Assembly: GCF_016107525.1 (NCBI RefSeq)
Contig: NZ_JABASR010000015.1
Location: 23,899-87,898, forward strand
Direction: 5' to 3'
DNA from: Psychrobacter aquimaris
GTDB taxonomy: Bacteria; Pseudomonadota; Gammaproteobacteria; Pseudomonadales; Moraxellaceae
DNA length: 64,000 nt
A program made the translations under genes and the position numbers. The notes under the pieces are model-generated. The model saw nothing but the letters and a program-made list of their open reading frames with translations, did not search any database and had not been told where the DNA came from. Of the stretch, positions 19,901-29,743 are shown one piece after another. How positions within the stretch are numbered: position 1 is the stretch's first letter; the number at the start of each line of letters is the position of its first letter.

Positions 19901-20740
19901 ACTTAAAGGTTTCGCATGACGAATCGAGTTGTAGAACGCTTCCGCCGTTTGACCAGATAGCGTGCGACCTGAGGCATCAGTGATCGTACCAGAAATCATA
20001 ATAGGCAGCTCAAAGCCGATATCTTCAAACACACCCGTGATGGCAAATATTGCCGCTTTGGCATTTAGCGTATCAAAAATCGTCTCAATCAAAATAAGAT
20101 CGACACCGCCTTCTATCAGGCATAAGGTCGCTTCACGGTAGTTTAGGACCAACTCATCAAAGGTAATATTACGAAACGCAGGATCATTGACATCAGGTGA
20201 GAGTGAGCAGGTGCGTGAGGTCGGCCCTACGACACCCGCAACGAATCGTGGTTTATCAGGCGTTTTTGCCGTAAATTCATCAGCTGCTTCGCGCGCAATC
20301 TTGGCCGCTGTCTCATTCAGCTCAGGCACCAAATACTGCATGTCATAGTCAGCCATCGACAGACGCGTACCATTAAAGGTATTGGTCTCGATGATATCCG
20401 CACCAGCCAATAGATGATCGTGATGAATGTCCTTAATCATATGCGGCTGTGTCAGTACCAGCAGATCATTATTGCCGCGCACATCTTGATCGATATCAGC
20501 AAAACGCTCACCACGATAATCTGCTTCTTCCAGTTTATAGGTCTGAATCTGCGTACCCATCGCACCATCTAACATCAAAATTCGTGACGTCATCTGCTCG
20601 GTGATACGGGCGCGCGCGGTCAGTTGCTGCTCCTTATAAGGAAATACAGCAGGCGGCGTCAATATAAAGTCATCAGCGGATGATGAACTAGAAGCAATAT
20701 CAGAGTGAGAAGAGGTCGGTGAGGTCATCGTTTGAGTCAT
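16925..20740 (-). CDS. metH: Cobalamin-dependent methionine synthase
   Basis: 1271 residues with all four modules in order. The homocysteine-binding barrel (about 35-360) carries the zinc motif [10 protein letters not shown] near residue 345. The pterin-binding barrel (about 385-650) follows. The B12 cap and Rossmann domains come next, with DVHDIGKN near residue 800, whose histidine is the lower cobalt ligand. The C-terminal reactivation domain (about 940-1265) ends with the AdoMet-binding [12 protein letters not shown]. It transfers a methyl group from methyltetrahydrofolate to homocysteine in the cytoplasm. The length is slightly greater than E. coli MetH because of a Ser-rich N-terminal extension. 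No cobalamin or SAM riboswitch was recognised upstream. Confidence 0.98.
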   Translation of the reverse strand: MTQTMTSPTSSHSDIASSSSSADDFILTPPAVFPYKEQQLTARARITEQMTSRILMLDGAMGTQIQTYKLEEADYRGERFADIDQDVRGNNDLLVLTQPHMIKDIHHDHLLAGADIIETNTFNGTRLSMADYDMQYLVPELNETAAKIAREAADEFTAKTPDKPRFVAGVVGPTSRTCSLSPDVNDPAFRNITFDELVLNYREATLCLIEGGVDLILIETIFDTLNAKAAIFAITGVFEDIGFELPIMISGTITDASGRTLSGQTAEAFYNSIRHAKPLSVGFNCALGADALRPHIQTLSNIADTFVSAHPNAGLPNEFGEYDETAEETAALLEGFAKAGILNIVGGCCGTTPEHIRQIANMVANYAPRVIPEIAPACRLSGLEPFTITPESLFVNVGERTNVTGSKKFLRLIKTEAYTEALDVARDQVEGGAQIVDINMDEGMLDSKQAMIHFVNLVSGEPDISRVPLMIDSSKWDIIEEGLKRTQGKSVVNSISLKEGHAEFVERAKLCMRYGAAVIVMAFDEDGQADTYERKIEISKRSYDVLVNEVGFPSEDIIFDPNIFAVATGITEHNNYGADFINATRWITENLPNAMVSGGVSNVSFSFRGNPIREAINSVFLYHAIKNGLTMGIVNPAMLELYDDIPKEARDAIEDVMLNRNQGETGQDATERLMTVAENYQDGGKKKDSTVDMSWREGTVEERIAHALVKGVTTFIEADTKEAWEKYPKPLEVIEGPLMDGMNIVGDLFGAGKMFLPQVVKSARVMKQSVAWLNPYIEAEKVEGEVKGKILMATVKGDVHDIGKNIVGVVLGCNGYDIVDLGVMVPCEKILDTAIAEKVDIIGLSGLITPSLDEMVYVAKQMQERGMTLPLMIGGATTSKAHTAVKVEPQYQNDGVIYVSDASRSVGVVTKLLSKEHRQALIDETRAEYVKVRERLAKRQPKAAKVTYAESVKIGFQYDWENYVPPVPNKLGQVILDDYPITNLLPYIDWTPFFISWGLTGKYPKILQDDVVGEAARDLFDNANELMQKMIDEKSLVAKGVFKLMPARRTGSDTVTVYDNDTTFDGDKRGKPTYEFEHLRQQSDKASGKPNFSLADFISPSDRHTDHLGGFTVSIVGTEALAEHYKAAGDDYNAIMVQALSDRLAEAFAEHLHELIRKEYWGYQPTESLTNDEMIKEKYVGIRPAPGYPACPEHTEKGKLFNWLGTVEAIGTTLTESYAMWPASSVSGFYYSHPESEYFNVGKISRDQLESYAERKGWDMKTAEKWLNPNL

Positions 20741-21293
20741 AGGTGCGCTGCTTATATCATCAATATTATAAAAGGAAGGAGTAACAAACCAATAGAGTAC
20801 AAAGTCTTATAAAGGAAATCGTCAAATTCGAATTATTCTAGCATGAAAAATATAGCACACATGGATACTGCCCATTCTACTTTTACCATAAACAAGTAGA
20901 TACTGATTCACTGAACTGCTGAGCATAGCATTAAATTCTATTTCATAAAGAATATGTGCACAAATGAATATTATTTCGCTTAAAGATTACATAAAGCTTT
21001 GTTTCTAGAAATGAAAGCCAACGATTGTGCTTAAAAGTCAGACAGAGTTTACATCTGTACTACAAAAAGTTGCGTAAAGGAGAATTGATAGAGTTTTGTT
21101 ATATGTTAATTTAATTTCAGAAGGATTAATGTTTCGTAAGCAATACTTACTAGTAAGTGCTAATGATTTTATTCAATAATACCTAGCATTCATTACGATC
21201 ATTAAAACAAGTATTTGCCATAAGGAAAGACGGTCTAATCTGCAAGACAGTTATAGAATAGTCAATAAATACTCAATCATTAAGGATAATGTT
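20741..21293. other. Divergent intergenic region between metH and a fasciclin gene
   Basis: About 550 bases that must hold the promoters for both directions. I looked for a cobalamin or SAM riboswitch on the minus strand and a clear -35/-10 pair on either strand and saw neither. A weak ribosome binding site (AAGGATAA) precedes the ATG at 21294. Confidence 0.4.
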
Positions 21294-21848
21294 ATGAAAC
21301 TTACTAAAATTGCTACCATTGGTACATTAGCACTCTCAATCGCTGGTTTAAGCGCTTGTAACAATATGATGCCAACCAAAAGCGCCACAATGAAAGCACC
21401 CATGCACGGTCAGTCTATGGCGAAAATGAATGTGGTACAAATTGCCCAAAGTAATCCTGACTTCTCGTTGCTGGTCGAAGCAGTGGTAGCGGCAGATCTA
21501 GCGGGTGCGCTATCTAACCCTAATGCTCACTACACGGTGTTTGCGCCAACCAATGCCGCATTTGTACAAGTGCTGCAAGAAACTGGCATGAGCAAAGCGC
21601 AATTGTTTGCCAACAAGCCACTATTGACTAAAATTTTAGGCTACCACGTGATTAACGGTGCTGCGCCAGTATATGCGAAAGACGTTAAACCAGGCAATAT
21701 TACTATGCTCAGTAAAGATACCTTGATGGTCACCGATCAAGGAAAATTGATGGATGAGAATGGTCGTACTATTGATATTATAAAAACAGATATTGTTGCT
21801 AATAACGGCGTAGTACATGTTATCGATAGAGTCTTGCTACCCAAATAA
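21294..21848 (+). CDS. Fasciclin-domain lipoprotein 1
   Basis: 184 residues. A signal peptide ends in LSACN with the lipidated cysteine at residue 22. One fasciclin (FAS1) domain follows (about 50-183), with the typical H1 motif TVFAPTNAAF, the central YHVI and the final NGVVHVIDRVLLP. FAS1 proteins mediate adhesion or matrix contacts, but most bacterial single-domain members are uncharacterised. It is the first of three consecutive fasciclin lipoproteins, each with its own long upstream spacer. Confidence 0.9.
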   Translation: MKLTKIATIGTLALSIAGLSACNNMMPTKSATMKAPMHGQSMAKMNVVQIAQSNPDFSLLVEAVVAADLAGALSNPNAHYTVFAPTNAAFVQVLQETGMSKAQLFANKPLLTKILGYHVINGAAPVYAKDVKPGNITMLSKDTLMVTDQGKLMDENGRTIDIIKTDIVANNGVVHVIDRVLLPK

Positions 21849-22178
21849 GCTGTATCTAAAAATATTAATTAAAGAATTATATTCCTATTACTTTGTATGA
21901 TGAAGCTGGTCTGAGTATTAGCTGTCGTCTTTGATGACACGATTATTGAATACGCGATATTTTAACTGCCAGTGGTTTAAGATGAATCTGTTGGTATTTA
22001 GAGTTTTTTACGTATTTTTTAAACGTATCATCATTATTGTTTAACAATACGACAATAAAGGACAGTCATCTGTTTTTTGTTTAAAGCGTTAATTAATTAT
22101 TTAATAGCTTCAAGCATTCAACGGATTCTACTGACAAAGTAGATGAGTCCATTTAGACTCATACATAAGGATATAATC
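21849..22178. other. Intergenic region between fasciclin genes
   Basis: AT-rich 330-base spacer. No gene or strong terminator was seen. ATAAGGATA precedes the downstream ATG. Confidence 0.4.
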
Positions 22179-23129
22179 ATGTTAAAAAGAACTCTACTAT
22201 CGTTGGCGCTAGCCATGAGCGTTTTACCGTTAGCCGCTTGTAATGACGATGACGATGATCTTTCAGTTGTTGTAGAAGCACCAACGCAAAATATTGCAGA
22301 AATTGCTGCTGAGAATAAAGATCTAAGCATTCTTAACGCCGCGTTAAAGGCCACTGGTCTCGACGAAATATTGATGTCCTCAGGCAGTGAATTTACCGTC
22401 TTTGCACCCACTGATGAAGCATTTTCTGAATTATTGGAAGACCTTGGTGTGACGTCAGAAGAATTATTGGCTAACAAAGAGCTACTAACGATGGTCTTAA
22501 CCTATCATGTCATTCCTAATATGACTCTCAAAGCTGCTGATATTCCTTATGGCGATAGTATTGAGACAGTCAACGGTCAAGCGTTGTCTATTAGTGATGC
22601 CAATGTCATCATGGATGCAAGTGGCGATACCTCTGAAATCATTAAGACGGATGTATTGGCTACTAATGGTGTCATTCACCTCATCGATGACGTACTGTTA
22701 CCTACTGATAAATCCATAGTCGATTTAGCCGTTGCCACAGAAGATCTCAGTATTCTCAAAGAAGCGGTGGTAGCAGCAGGACTGGCTGACGTGCTCGCCG
22801 ATGAAGCCGCTGATCTTACCGTCTTTGCACCCAACAATACCGCTTTTGCTAAGTTGCTAGCTGAACTTGACATAAGTAAAGAGCAGCTCTTACAGGATAA
22901 GATGTTATTGACGAAAGTGCTCACTTATCATGTGATTGAAGACGATCGCCTCTTCGCCTCTGAAATTATGGCAGGCAGTCAAGAGATGCTTGAAGGCAGT
23001 AGCATTACGTTTAATGATAAAAAACAAATCATCGATGCAAGAGATCGTACTTCTAATATTTTGACGGCAAATATACAAGCGAACAATGGTGTTGTACACG
23101 TGATCGATACAGTGTTGCTACCTAAGTAA
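22179..23129 (+). CDS. Fasciclin lipoprotein 2, with two FAS1 domains
   Basis: From the ATG at 22179 (AAGG ten bases upstream) this encodes 316 residues. The lipobox LAACN is followed by a run of aspartates (+2 Asp). In the E. coli Lol rule this would favour inner-membrane retention, but the rule may not hold here. Two FAS1 domains follow (about 35-175 and 180-315), each with TVFAPT or TVFAPN and NGV(I/V)H(L/V)ID. An in-frame ATG 36 bases upstream would put hydrophilic residues ahead of the signal peptide and is rejected. The gene looks like an internal duplication of the single-domain unit present on both sides. Confidence 0.9.
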   Translation: MLKRTLLSLALAMSVLPLAACNDDDDDLSVVVEAPTQNIAEIAAENKDLSILNAALKATGLDEILMSSGSEFTVFAPTDEAFSELLEDLGVTSEELLANKELLTMVLTYHVIPNMTLKAADIPYGDSIETVNGQALSISDANVIMDASGDTSEIIKTDVLATNGVIHLIDDVLLPTDKSIVDLAVATEDLSILKEAVVAAGLADVLADEAADLTVFAPNNTAFAKLLAELDISKEQLLQDKMLLTKVLTYHVIEDDRLFASEIMAGSQEMLEGSSITFNDKKQIIDARDRTSNILTANIQANNGVVHVIDTVLLPK

Positions 23130-23312
23130 GCATCAATTCGAAATTAATCAGTTAAAATTATAGTTATTGGTATAGCAGCGGCAACACTATCACAACGGTT
23201 TGGTTGCTATCGTTTGCAACAGACAAGCTGTTCGCTGTTATATTCATTATTTGGGTTAAGTGATTTGTTGTACAAATAACTTAATAGATTATCATTCTAT
23301 AAGGAAATAATT

Positions 23313-23918
23313 ATGTTGAAGAAGAACTTACTATCTATCGCTGTCGTTACAGCTGCCATGTCATTAGCCGCTTGTAATGATAAAGAAGCAACTACTGATC
23401 CTGTTGAGCCTGAAGTCACTACTGAAGAAGTGGTTGTAGAACCAGTTGCTGAAGTTGAGCCTATGACTGAAGCTGATCCAATGACAGATACTACTGCGAC
23501 GCAATCGATTGCTGAAATAGCAGCTGGCAACGAAAATCTAACTATTCTAACCGCTGCATTACAAGCCGCTGGCTTAGATACAATGATGATGGATGCTGGA
23601 ACTTATACTGTATTTGCACCAACTGATGATGCATTTGCTCCTGTGTTAGAAAAGCTAGGCGTTACTAAAGAAGAGCTATTAGCAGATACAGATCTACTGA
23701 AAAAAGTACTTCCGTATCACGTAGTACCTAAGGTTGTTATGGCAGCTGATATCCCTTATGGGACTGACATAGAAACAGCCAATGGCAAAACAATTTCTAT
23801 CAGCGATGCGAACGTTATCACTGATGCGACTGGTAACACGGCCAATATTACTAGTACAGATATCATGGCAACGAATGGTGTGGTCCACACTATCGATGCA
23901 GTATTGATGCCTGAGTAA
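23313..23918 (+). CDS. Fasciclin-domain lipoprotein 3
   Basis: 201 residues. The lipobox LAACN is followed by an acidic Glu/Val/Thr/Asp-rich linker (about residues 25-70) that would hold the domain away from the membrane. One FAS1 domain follows (about 70-200), with TVFAPTDDAF and NGVVHTIDAVLMP. The ribosome binding site is AAGGAA. The domain is closest in wording to the first domain of the preceding protein (both have AADIPYG and ISDANVI), which suggests local duplication. Confidence 0.9.
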   Translation: MLKKNLLSIAVVTAAMSLAACNDKEATTDPVEPEVTTEEVVVEPVAEVEPMTEADPMTDTTATQSIAEIAAGNENLTILTAALQAAGLDTMMMDAGTYTVFAPTDDAFAPVLEKLGVTKEELLADTDLLKKVLPYHVVPKVVMAADIPYGTDIETANGKTISISDANVITDATGNTANITSTDIMATNGVVHTIDAVLMPE

Positions 23919-23980
23919 GTTGTTTTTATAGTCCCTGCTCTATTTATGATTACTTAATTAGTTAAATAACGACATTGAAG

Positions 23981-24009
23981 AAGCCTAGCCATTGAGCTGG
24001 GCTTTTTTG
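23981..24009 (+). terminator. Terminator after the fasciclin genes
   Basis: AAGCCTAGC and GCTGGGCTT form a 9-bp stem (one G-T pair), followed directly by a T run. Confidence 0.82.
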
Positions 24010-24190
24010 CGTTTCGGGGCTACTCATATTTACCATACCATTGAAATAAGTCAGTTGCATGAAAACTGTTGAGTATGGTGGGGAGTGAGAAGAATAGACT
24101 CTCATGGGTTCGCATTAACGCAGCTTTAAAGATTAATACCGACTTATGCAAGACATTGACTGAAAATTTATGAATGCAAAAATTAGAAAT

Positions 24191-24222
24191 AAAAAAGCCC
24201 GAAACGATTGTTTCGGGCTTTT
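24191..24222. terminator. Terminator of the AGCS symporter gene (bidirectional form)
   Basis: AAAGCCCGAAAC and GTTTCGGGCTTT pair perfectly over 12 bp around a 4-base loop. A run of As lies on the left and Ts on the right. It lies 38 bases past the symporter stop. Confidence 0.85.
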
Positions 24223-24259
24223 GCTTGAGAGGTTCAAATAATGGCTACGTTAAATAATG

Positions 24260-25807
24260 TTACTTATGCTCTTTACGTAGTGGATCTGCTGCCATTCTTT
24301 GTTGCTCTTTTAGATGACGCTCTTCCCAATAAGGGGCGTTTTTGATGCCGAATTTTGCAGGATCAAAACTGTAGCGCTCAACACCTGCTTTACGCTGTGC
24401 TTCATAGTCTTTCAGCATCGTAAGTGTTGGACGAGCCACAATGAAGATGACCAAAATACCAACGATGTTTAACCAAGCCATAAGCCCAACACCAATATCA
24501 CCGATAGCCCAAATGTAGCCAGCTGAGTTTAGGCCACCGTAGGCAACCATCACCATGATTAAGATTTTGACTAAGAATAGACCAGTCTTGTTGGCACCGC
24601 GACCGACAAAGCGAGTTAGATAAGCAACGTTCACTTCAGCGATGTAGTAGTAAGCCAAGATAGTGGTAAAAGCAAAGAAGAAGACAGCAATCGCGATAAA
24701 GGTGTTACCAAAACCACCATAAACAGATTCCATCGCCATTTGCGTAAATGCTGGTGCGTTGATTTCAGTGGTAGCGGCTACATTCTGTACGATAAATTGA
24801 CCGTCTGGTAATGTCCCTTGGATGTTATAAGTACCCATTGTGAGGATCATGAAGGCAGTAGCAGAACAAACTAGCAATGTATCAACATATACTGAGAATG
24901 CCTGAACGAGACCTTGCTGTGATGGATGCTCAACTTCGGCAGCAGCAGCGGCATGAGGACCTGTACCTTGACCTGCTTCATTTGAGTAAATACCACGTTT
25001 TACACCCCAACCAATCGCTGCACCAAAACCCGCTTGAGCAGTGAAGGCATCGCTAACGATGAGACCGAATACTTGTGGAATCATATCAAAGTTAGTGAAC
25101 ATGATGATAAGGGCTAAAGCGATATAGCCTAATGCCATAAAAGGAACGGCATATTCGGTAAACGTTGCGATACGCTTGATACCACCAAAAATGATAATAC
25201 CTAATACCACAAGGATAATGGCTAAGGCTACTAGACGCATTGAGCCAACTTCTAAGGCGCCAATGTTTATGACAGACCCTTCGCCCATTACCTGTGCGAA
25301 AGCATTGATAACGCCGTTTGCCTGTACACCTGGTAAAAACATACCACAAGCGAGGATAGATGAGATTGCAAAGAGGATGCCATACCATTTTTGGCCAAGT
25401 GCGCGCTCAAAATAGTAAGCTGGGCCACCGCGATATTCGCCAGTGACGACGTCTTTTTCTTTATAAATCTGTGCGAGTGTAGACTCAACATAAGCAGTAG
25501 ATGCGCCTAAGAAGGCTACGACCCACATCCAAAATACGGCACCTGGGCCACCGAAGCCGATAGCCGCAGCTACCCCAGCGATGTTACCCATACCCACGCG
25601 TCCTGCGAGTGATACGGCAAGTGCCTGAAATGATGAAATACCTTGATCACTAGATTTACCAGTGAATAGTAACTTGATCATTTCACCGAACAGGCGCACT
25701 TGTACGAAGCGCGTCATAATGGAATAAAATAGGCCCGCGCCCAAACACAGGTAGATCAGTGCGGGGCTCCAGATAATTCCGTTTACTAAGTTAACTAAAC
25801 CTTCCAT
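24260..25807 (-). CDS. Sodium:alanine/glycine symporter (AGCS family)
   Basis: 515 residues with about ten to eleven membrane helices. The N-terminal block GAGLFYSIMTRFVQVR and the family signature GMGNIAGVAAAI-GGPGA-FWMW (about residues 72-97) are characteristic of AlsT/DagA/YaaJ-like transporters. They take up alanine or glycine with sodium. A later GIYSNEAGQGTGPHAAAAAE block lines the substrate site. AGGA upstream of the ATG supports the start. Length is normal plus a hydrophilic C-terminal tail. The gene is alone, with a 1.1-kb spacer behind it. Confidence 0.95.
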   Translation of the reverse strand: MEGLVNLVNGIIWSPALIYLCLGAGLFYSIMTRFVQVRLFGEMIKLLFTGKSSDQGISSFQALAVSLAGRVGMGNIAGVAAAIGFGGPGAVFWMWVVAFLGASTAYVESTLAQIYKEKDVVTGEYRGGPAYYFERALGQKWYGILFAISSILACGMFLPGVQANGVINAFAQVMGEGSVINIGALEVGSMRLVALAIILVVLGIIIFGGIKRIATFTEYAVPFMALGYIALALIIMFTNFDMIPQVFGLIVSDAFTAQAGFGAAIGWGVKRGIYSNEAGQGTGPHAAAAAEVEHPSQQGLVQAFSVYVDTLLVCSATAFMILTMGTYNIQGTLPDGQFIVQNVAATTEINAPAFTQMAMESVYGGFGNTFIAIAVFFFAFTTILAYYYIAEVNVAYLTRFVGRGANKTGLFLVKILIMVMVAYGGLNSAGYIWAIGDIGVGLMAWLNIVGILVIFIVARPTLTMLKDYEAQRKAGVERYSFDPAKFGIKNAPYWEERHLKEQQRMAADPLRKEHK

Positions 25808-26918
25808 ATGTATATTCCTAGTACTGTCTCAAAGTGGCTCTGTATGCTAGGAGTAAGCTAACTGGTTAACTTACTTATTTAAGTTAAGCAGTTAAATTAT
25901 CTACATTGACTCATGTATATCAGTTAAGTCTCATACGCGCTTAGCCACTAAGAATGGACTGTAGTTGTCTGTAATTATCCACTTGGCTTATCAGCATCGT
26001 TGCAAGGTTTTTGCTGTCTCAATTACTGCGGCATCCTATCATCACCTAATACATGAGATGAAGGTGCAGTAGACCAGTGGATAAAACAGGCGGTTATAAT
26101 ATTAAATACTTATCCTGCCGATAGCATTCAACTTGCTATGAGCAGTATCGATTCACTACACGGCTGGTGTGGCTGATTGAAATGATTGAGCAAGTATTTA
26201 ATAATTGAATAATATTTTTACATAGAAATCAATGACTCGCTAATACTAATCAAACTATAAGTCCACTACCAAATGTATTCAAACCGTACGGCTACGTAAC
26301 TGCAATTTGCCATATTTTTGTAGCAATTACTAGAATTTTCTTTGTACAGAAGCATATATATTCGTATTTAGTCAGGGAGATACAGCCATAAATAACGATA
26401 GAATATTGCATGTTTTGCCCTTTCTTAGATATCAAACCAATATATAAAGGCACATCGAATATGCACAAATAGAATGGTTATTCGTTGCGAATCTATCAGT
26501 ACTCTATGCTGGATAAGCTATGCGCTAAAAGTAATACTAGTGGTGCGATGATATTTGCAATATGAATTTTGCTAATAGCAGGGGATAAAGGGGAGTAATG
26601 GTAATGGAATAGCAGTGTGGTTTTGCGGTTGTGTTTTGGTAACGGTCAATTGTAAAAACGTTGAGATAGCGCCATCATTGTCAAGATATCCTATTATCTG
26701 TGATACGAGATCATAGAGCGGAAGATGATTGCTATCGTACTCATTAACTGCTGTTTTTATATTCGATGCCCATGTATTTCCATGTACATGTATATTGCTT
26801 CAATATAAACAGACATACATTTGCATGACCTCATATATCAGCTTCAAAATACAAGCATTCAAAAAATTATTAAAAAGTGTCACTGACTATTTGTTATTTA
26901 CCATTATTAGGAGAAACA
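25808..26918. other. Long divergent intergenic region, no gene seen
   Basis: About 1.1 kb of AT-rich sequence between the symporter and lemA. The only frame of note (26729-27010) runs into lemA in another phase and has no ribosome binding site. No tRNA, transposase remnant or clear inverted repeat was recognised. AGGAGA at 26910 serves lemA. Confidence 0.5.
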
Positions 26919-27554
26919 ATGATGACGCGTCAATCAATTGTAAAACCCATATTGCTGGCAGCCGTGTTAGCGACTTCTACCGTTGGTCTAAGCGGTTGTG
27001 GTTACAATAACCTGCAAGCGCAAGATGAGCAGGTTACTGCATCGTGGTCAGAAGTGGTTAACCAATATCAACGCCGCGCTGATTTGGTGCCAAACTTAGT
27101 CAAAGTCGTGCAGCAGTATGCTGAGCAAGAACAAGAAGTGTTTACTCAAGTCGCCGAAGCGCGCTCTCGCGCTGGCAGCATTACTGTGACGCCAGAGGTA
27201 CTCAATGATCCAGAAGCGATGGAGCGTTATGCGGCCGCACAGGAACAGATGACAGGTGCATTGTCACGTTTGATGGCTGTCTCTGAACGTTATCCTGAGC
27301 TAAAGTCAGATGCCTTGTTCCAAGACTTACAAGCCCAGCTCGAAGGCACTGAAAACCGTATTGCCGTCGCTCGTAACCGTTATATTCAAGAAGTGCAAAG
27401 CTATAATACGACGGTGCGCCAGTTCCCAACCAACATTACAGCAAAAGTATTTGGTATGGATGCCAAACCAAACTTTAGCGTGGCGAATGAAGAGGCTATT
27501 TCAACTGCACCAAGTGTTGATTTCGGTGATGATAAGTCAGCGGCAGCTGAGTAA
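26919..27554 (+). CDS. lemA: LemA family lipoprotein
   Basis: 211 residues from the ATG at 26919, which has AGGAGA six bases upstream. An in-frame ATG-like start 42 bases earlier has no site. The signal peptide ends LSGCG, so the protein is probably lipidated rather than having the usual uncleaved anchor. The helical LemA domain (about 35-190) has the characteristic YQRRADLVPNLV block near the start and a later AVARNRYIQEVQSYN block. LemA proteins are paired with TPM-domain proteins in many bacteria, as here. Their exact role at the envelope is unknown. Confidence 0.92.
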   Translation: MMTRQSIVKPILLAAVLATSTVGLSGCGYNNLQAQDEQVTASWSEVVNQYQRRADLVPNLVKVVQQYAEQEQEVFTQVAEARSRAGSITVTPEVLNDPEAMERYAAAQEQMTGALSRLMAVSERYPELKSDALFQDLQAQLEGTENRIAVARNRYIQEVQSYNTTVRQFPTNITAKVFGMDAKPNFSVANEEAISTAPSVDFGDDKSAAAE

Positions 27555-27815
27555 CGGTGATTGAATAGAGACAGAAATAGAGTAGGGTTTACCGCTCTGT
27601 TTGTTTAGATCTTTATCGTTTAGCTTAGTTAGCTACTGGTTTACTTAGCCATATTTTTAAAGGTATTGATGGATATGACTGCCTATAAACTTAATACCAA
27701 ATCCAAAAAGTACGATTAGCTATGTCAAATTTGGTTTCTTTGCTACGCTAATTTTTGTGAATGGTATCACGTAGATTCACTCAGTACAGATGTCACTTGA
27801 GGTGGTATAGATTAG

Positions 27816-28946
27816 ATGAACAATTCAAAAGCAATCTTATCAGTATTACTATTCACACTCAGCGTCAGTAGTGCGTCTGTGTTGTATGCTGCGCCCAATG
27901 AAGCAGTTGATAGCACATCAGGCATGCAAAGTCGTAGTGTTGAGGATTTGGTAGCGATTGCCAAAGCGGGCGAGTCTAATGAAGCGATCAATGATGCCAT
28001 TTTAGGCAATGAGGCGATTAATCCTAATGCGGCTAATAATGAAGCCACAGTTGGGTCAACAGCAGAGAATCGCTCTCCTGTACAGTCAAATGCGCCCAGT
28101 GTTGATGCCGATAAACTCATATTAAATAATCCTGTCATTGATCAGGCTAATATTCTAAATCCACAAGAAAAACAGCGTTTAGAGGCGCAGCTTAGAAGTA
28201 TTTATCAGCAAGGTCTTGCCCAAGCAGCAGTGGTTATCGTTCCTACGACCAATGGCGTTCCTATATTTGACTATGCTCTACAAGTAGCTGAGAAGTGGCA
28301 GTTGGGCAATAAAGACATTGATGATGGCTTACTCATGGTAATCGCCGTCAATGACCGTGATATGTACATTTTGACAGGTTATGGACTAGAGGGTGTGTTG
28401 CCAGATGCCGCGGTCAGTCGTATTATTCGTGAAGATATCACACCGTTATTTAAGCAAAATAACTATGGTGCTGGAATAATAGCTGGCGTTGATGCACTCA
28501 AAACGAGGCTGACTGCTGATCCTGAAGTATTGGCTCGTGCTGATGCGCAAGCTGAGGAGCGTAGTGCGCAACAAGGTTCAGACGAGCTACCATCGCCCAT
28601 ATTTTTATTCATTATGGCAATGATATTTGGAAGCTTTATCACTAGTATTTTTGGTCGTGTATTTGGTTCTGTTATTACTGCTGGTGGCTTTTTTGCGGGA
28701 TCTTTAGCTTTAGGCGGTGGTTTTTTTATGACCGTGATCATGGCTATATTCTTATGGCTATTTTTGATTTCACGCGGTGGCGGCGGTGGTAAAGGTGGAT
28801 CTGGCGGTGGTCGTAGAGGCGGCGGCATGATATTCCTGCCTGGTATGGGCGGTGGCGGTGGATCTAGCGGTGGTGGTTTCGGAGGTGGCGGCTTTGGTGG
28901 GGGCGGCGGCGGTTTTGGCGGTGGTGGTGCTGGTGGCTCGTGGTAG
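27816..28946 (+). CDS. TPM-domain (YgcG-like) membrane protein with Gly-rich tail
   Basis: 376 residues. A signal peptide (about 1-25) is followed by an Asn/Ala/Glu-rich linker and a TPM domain (about 108-235) starting with the typical VIDQANILNPQEKQRLE and containing YGLEG. One or two membrane helices follow (about 262-315). The tail is a Gly-rich cytoplasmic segment ending GGGAGGSW, the hallmark of this family. TPM proteins sit with lemA, as here, 261 bases downstream. A TPM phosphatase activity is reported only for plant TLP18.3 and should not be assumed. Confidence 0.92.
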   Translation: MNNSKAILSVLLFTLSVSSASVLYAAPNEAVDSTSGMQSRSVEDLVAIAKAGESNEAINDAILGNEAINPNAANNEATVGSTAENRSPVQSNAPSVDADKLILNNPVIDQANILNPQEKQRLEAQLRSIYQQGLAQAAVVIVPTTNGVPIFDYALQVAEKWQLGNKDIDDGLLMVIAVNDRDMYILTGYGLEGVLPDAAVSRIIREDITPLFKQNNYGAGIIAGVDALKTRLTADPEVLARADAQAEERSAQQGSDELPSPIFLFIMAMIFGSFITSIFGRVFGSVITAGGFFAGSLALGGGFFMTVIMAIFLWLFLISRGGGGGKGGSGGGRRGGGMIFLPGMGGGGGSSGGGFGGGGFGGGGGGFGGGGAGGSW

Positions 28947-29020
28947 ACGCTTGGTGGATGCTTAAGTAAGAACGGATACTAAACGACCGTCAGCAATGAC
29001 GTATTTGAGGAAATAGTAAA

Positions 29021-29545
29021 ATGTCAGAAAACAACGCGTCAAATCCCAGTTTTGCCCGCTGGTGGCGTCAAGTCTTATTTATCCCTATATTGCATAGTAA
29101 GTGGTTAACAGCAGCAGCCAAAGCGCGTCTAACAGATGAGGTTACACGCGCAGAGCGAGGGCATCGCGGTGAGGTTTTTTTGATTGTAGAAAACCATCTA
29201 CCTATTCAAGAGGCCTATTATACTGGCTGTCGCGAACGTGCAATTGAGCTGTTTAGCGAATATCGCGTGTGGGATACTGAAGAGAATACGGGCGTCTTGG
29301 TATATGTCAATATTTGCGAGCATCAGTTAGAGATTGTAGCTGATCGTGGTATCAGTGCTCATGTCAGCCCCACCGTTTGGCGCGCTATGTGTGACAAGGC
29401 TGTGTCAGGTATTGCCAATCAAAAAACCGAAGAAAGCCTTGCTGAATTGTTAGATGAAGTTGGGCAAGTGCTGCGTCAGTATTATCATCTGGAGCAGGAT
29501 CCAGCGGGTAATGAGTTGTCTGATACTGTGGTGTTTTTGAAGTAA
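29021..29545 (+). CDS. Second TPM-domain protein, short form
   Basis: 174 residues. It has no signal peptide and only one short hydrophobic patch near residues 17-26. The TPM-type domain (about 33-160) includes GEVFLIVE, NTGVLVYVNICEHQLEIVADRGI and a helical end. This is the second TPM form commonly found third in lemA-TPM-TPM clusters. It starts 74 bases after the long TPM gene and is probably in the same transcript. Confidence 0.87.
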   Translation: MSENNASNPSFARWWRQVLFIPILHSKWLTAAAKARLTDEVTRAERGHRGEVFLIVENHLPIQEAYYTGCRERAIELFSEYRVWDTEENTGVLVYVNICEHQLEIVADRGISAHVSPTVWRAMCDKAVSGIANQKTEESLAELLDEVGQVLRQYYHLEQDPAGNELSDTVVFLK

Positions 29546-29743
29546 CGTTGATCAGGGAACTTGATGGCTTGTTATTTTGTTCGCATCGTGTTCTTTTATA
29601 GGGTTTTGGCATGAATTACAATATAATAGCGCCTCTAGAAAGAGAGGGCGACCGATATTTTGCTCAAGCGTATATACAGGCTTTGCATTTATAAAGGCAC
29701 TTCTCGAAAGCACTCTACTACAAAAAGCCGTCACTGGAACCCT

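Larger units (their letters stand above)
23919..24259. other. Convergent intergenic region with two terminators
   Basis: Between the rightward fasciclin gene and the leftward symporter gene. It contains the terminators at 23981 and 24191 and nothing else recognisable. Confidence 0.6.

Noticed and set aside
20741..21293. Cobalamin or SAM riboswitch upstream of metH
   Set aside because: I looked on the minus strand for the conserved B12-box and the SAM-type stems and saw nothing convincing. A covariance-model search would settle it.
26729..27010. 93-codon frame upstream of lemA
   Set aside because: It overlaps the start of lemA in another phase, has no ribosome binding site, and its text is not protein-like.
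28463..28828. Pro-rich antisense frame
   Set aside because: It is the reverse reading of the Gly-rich tail of the TPM protein.
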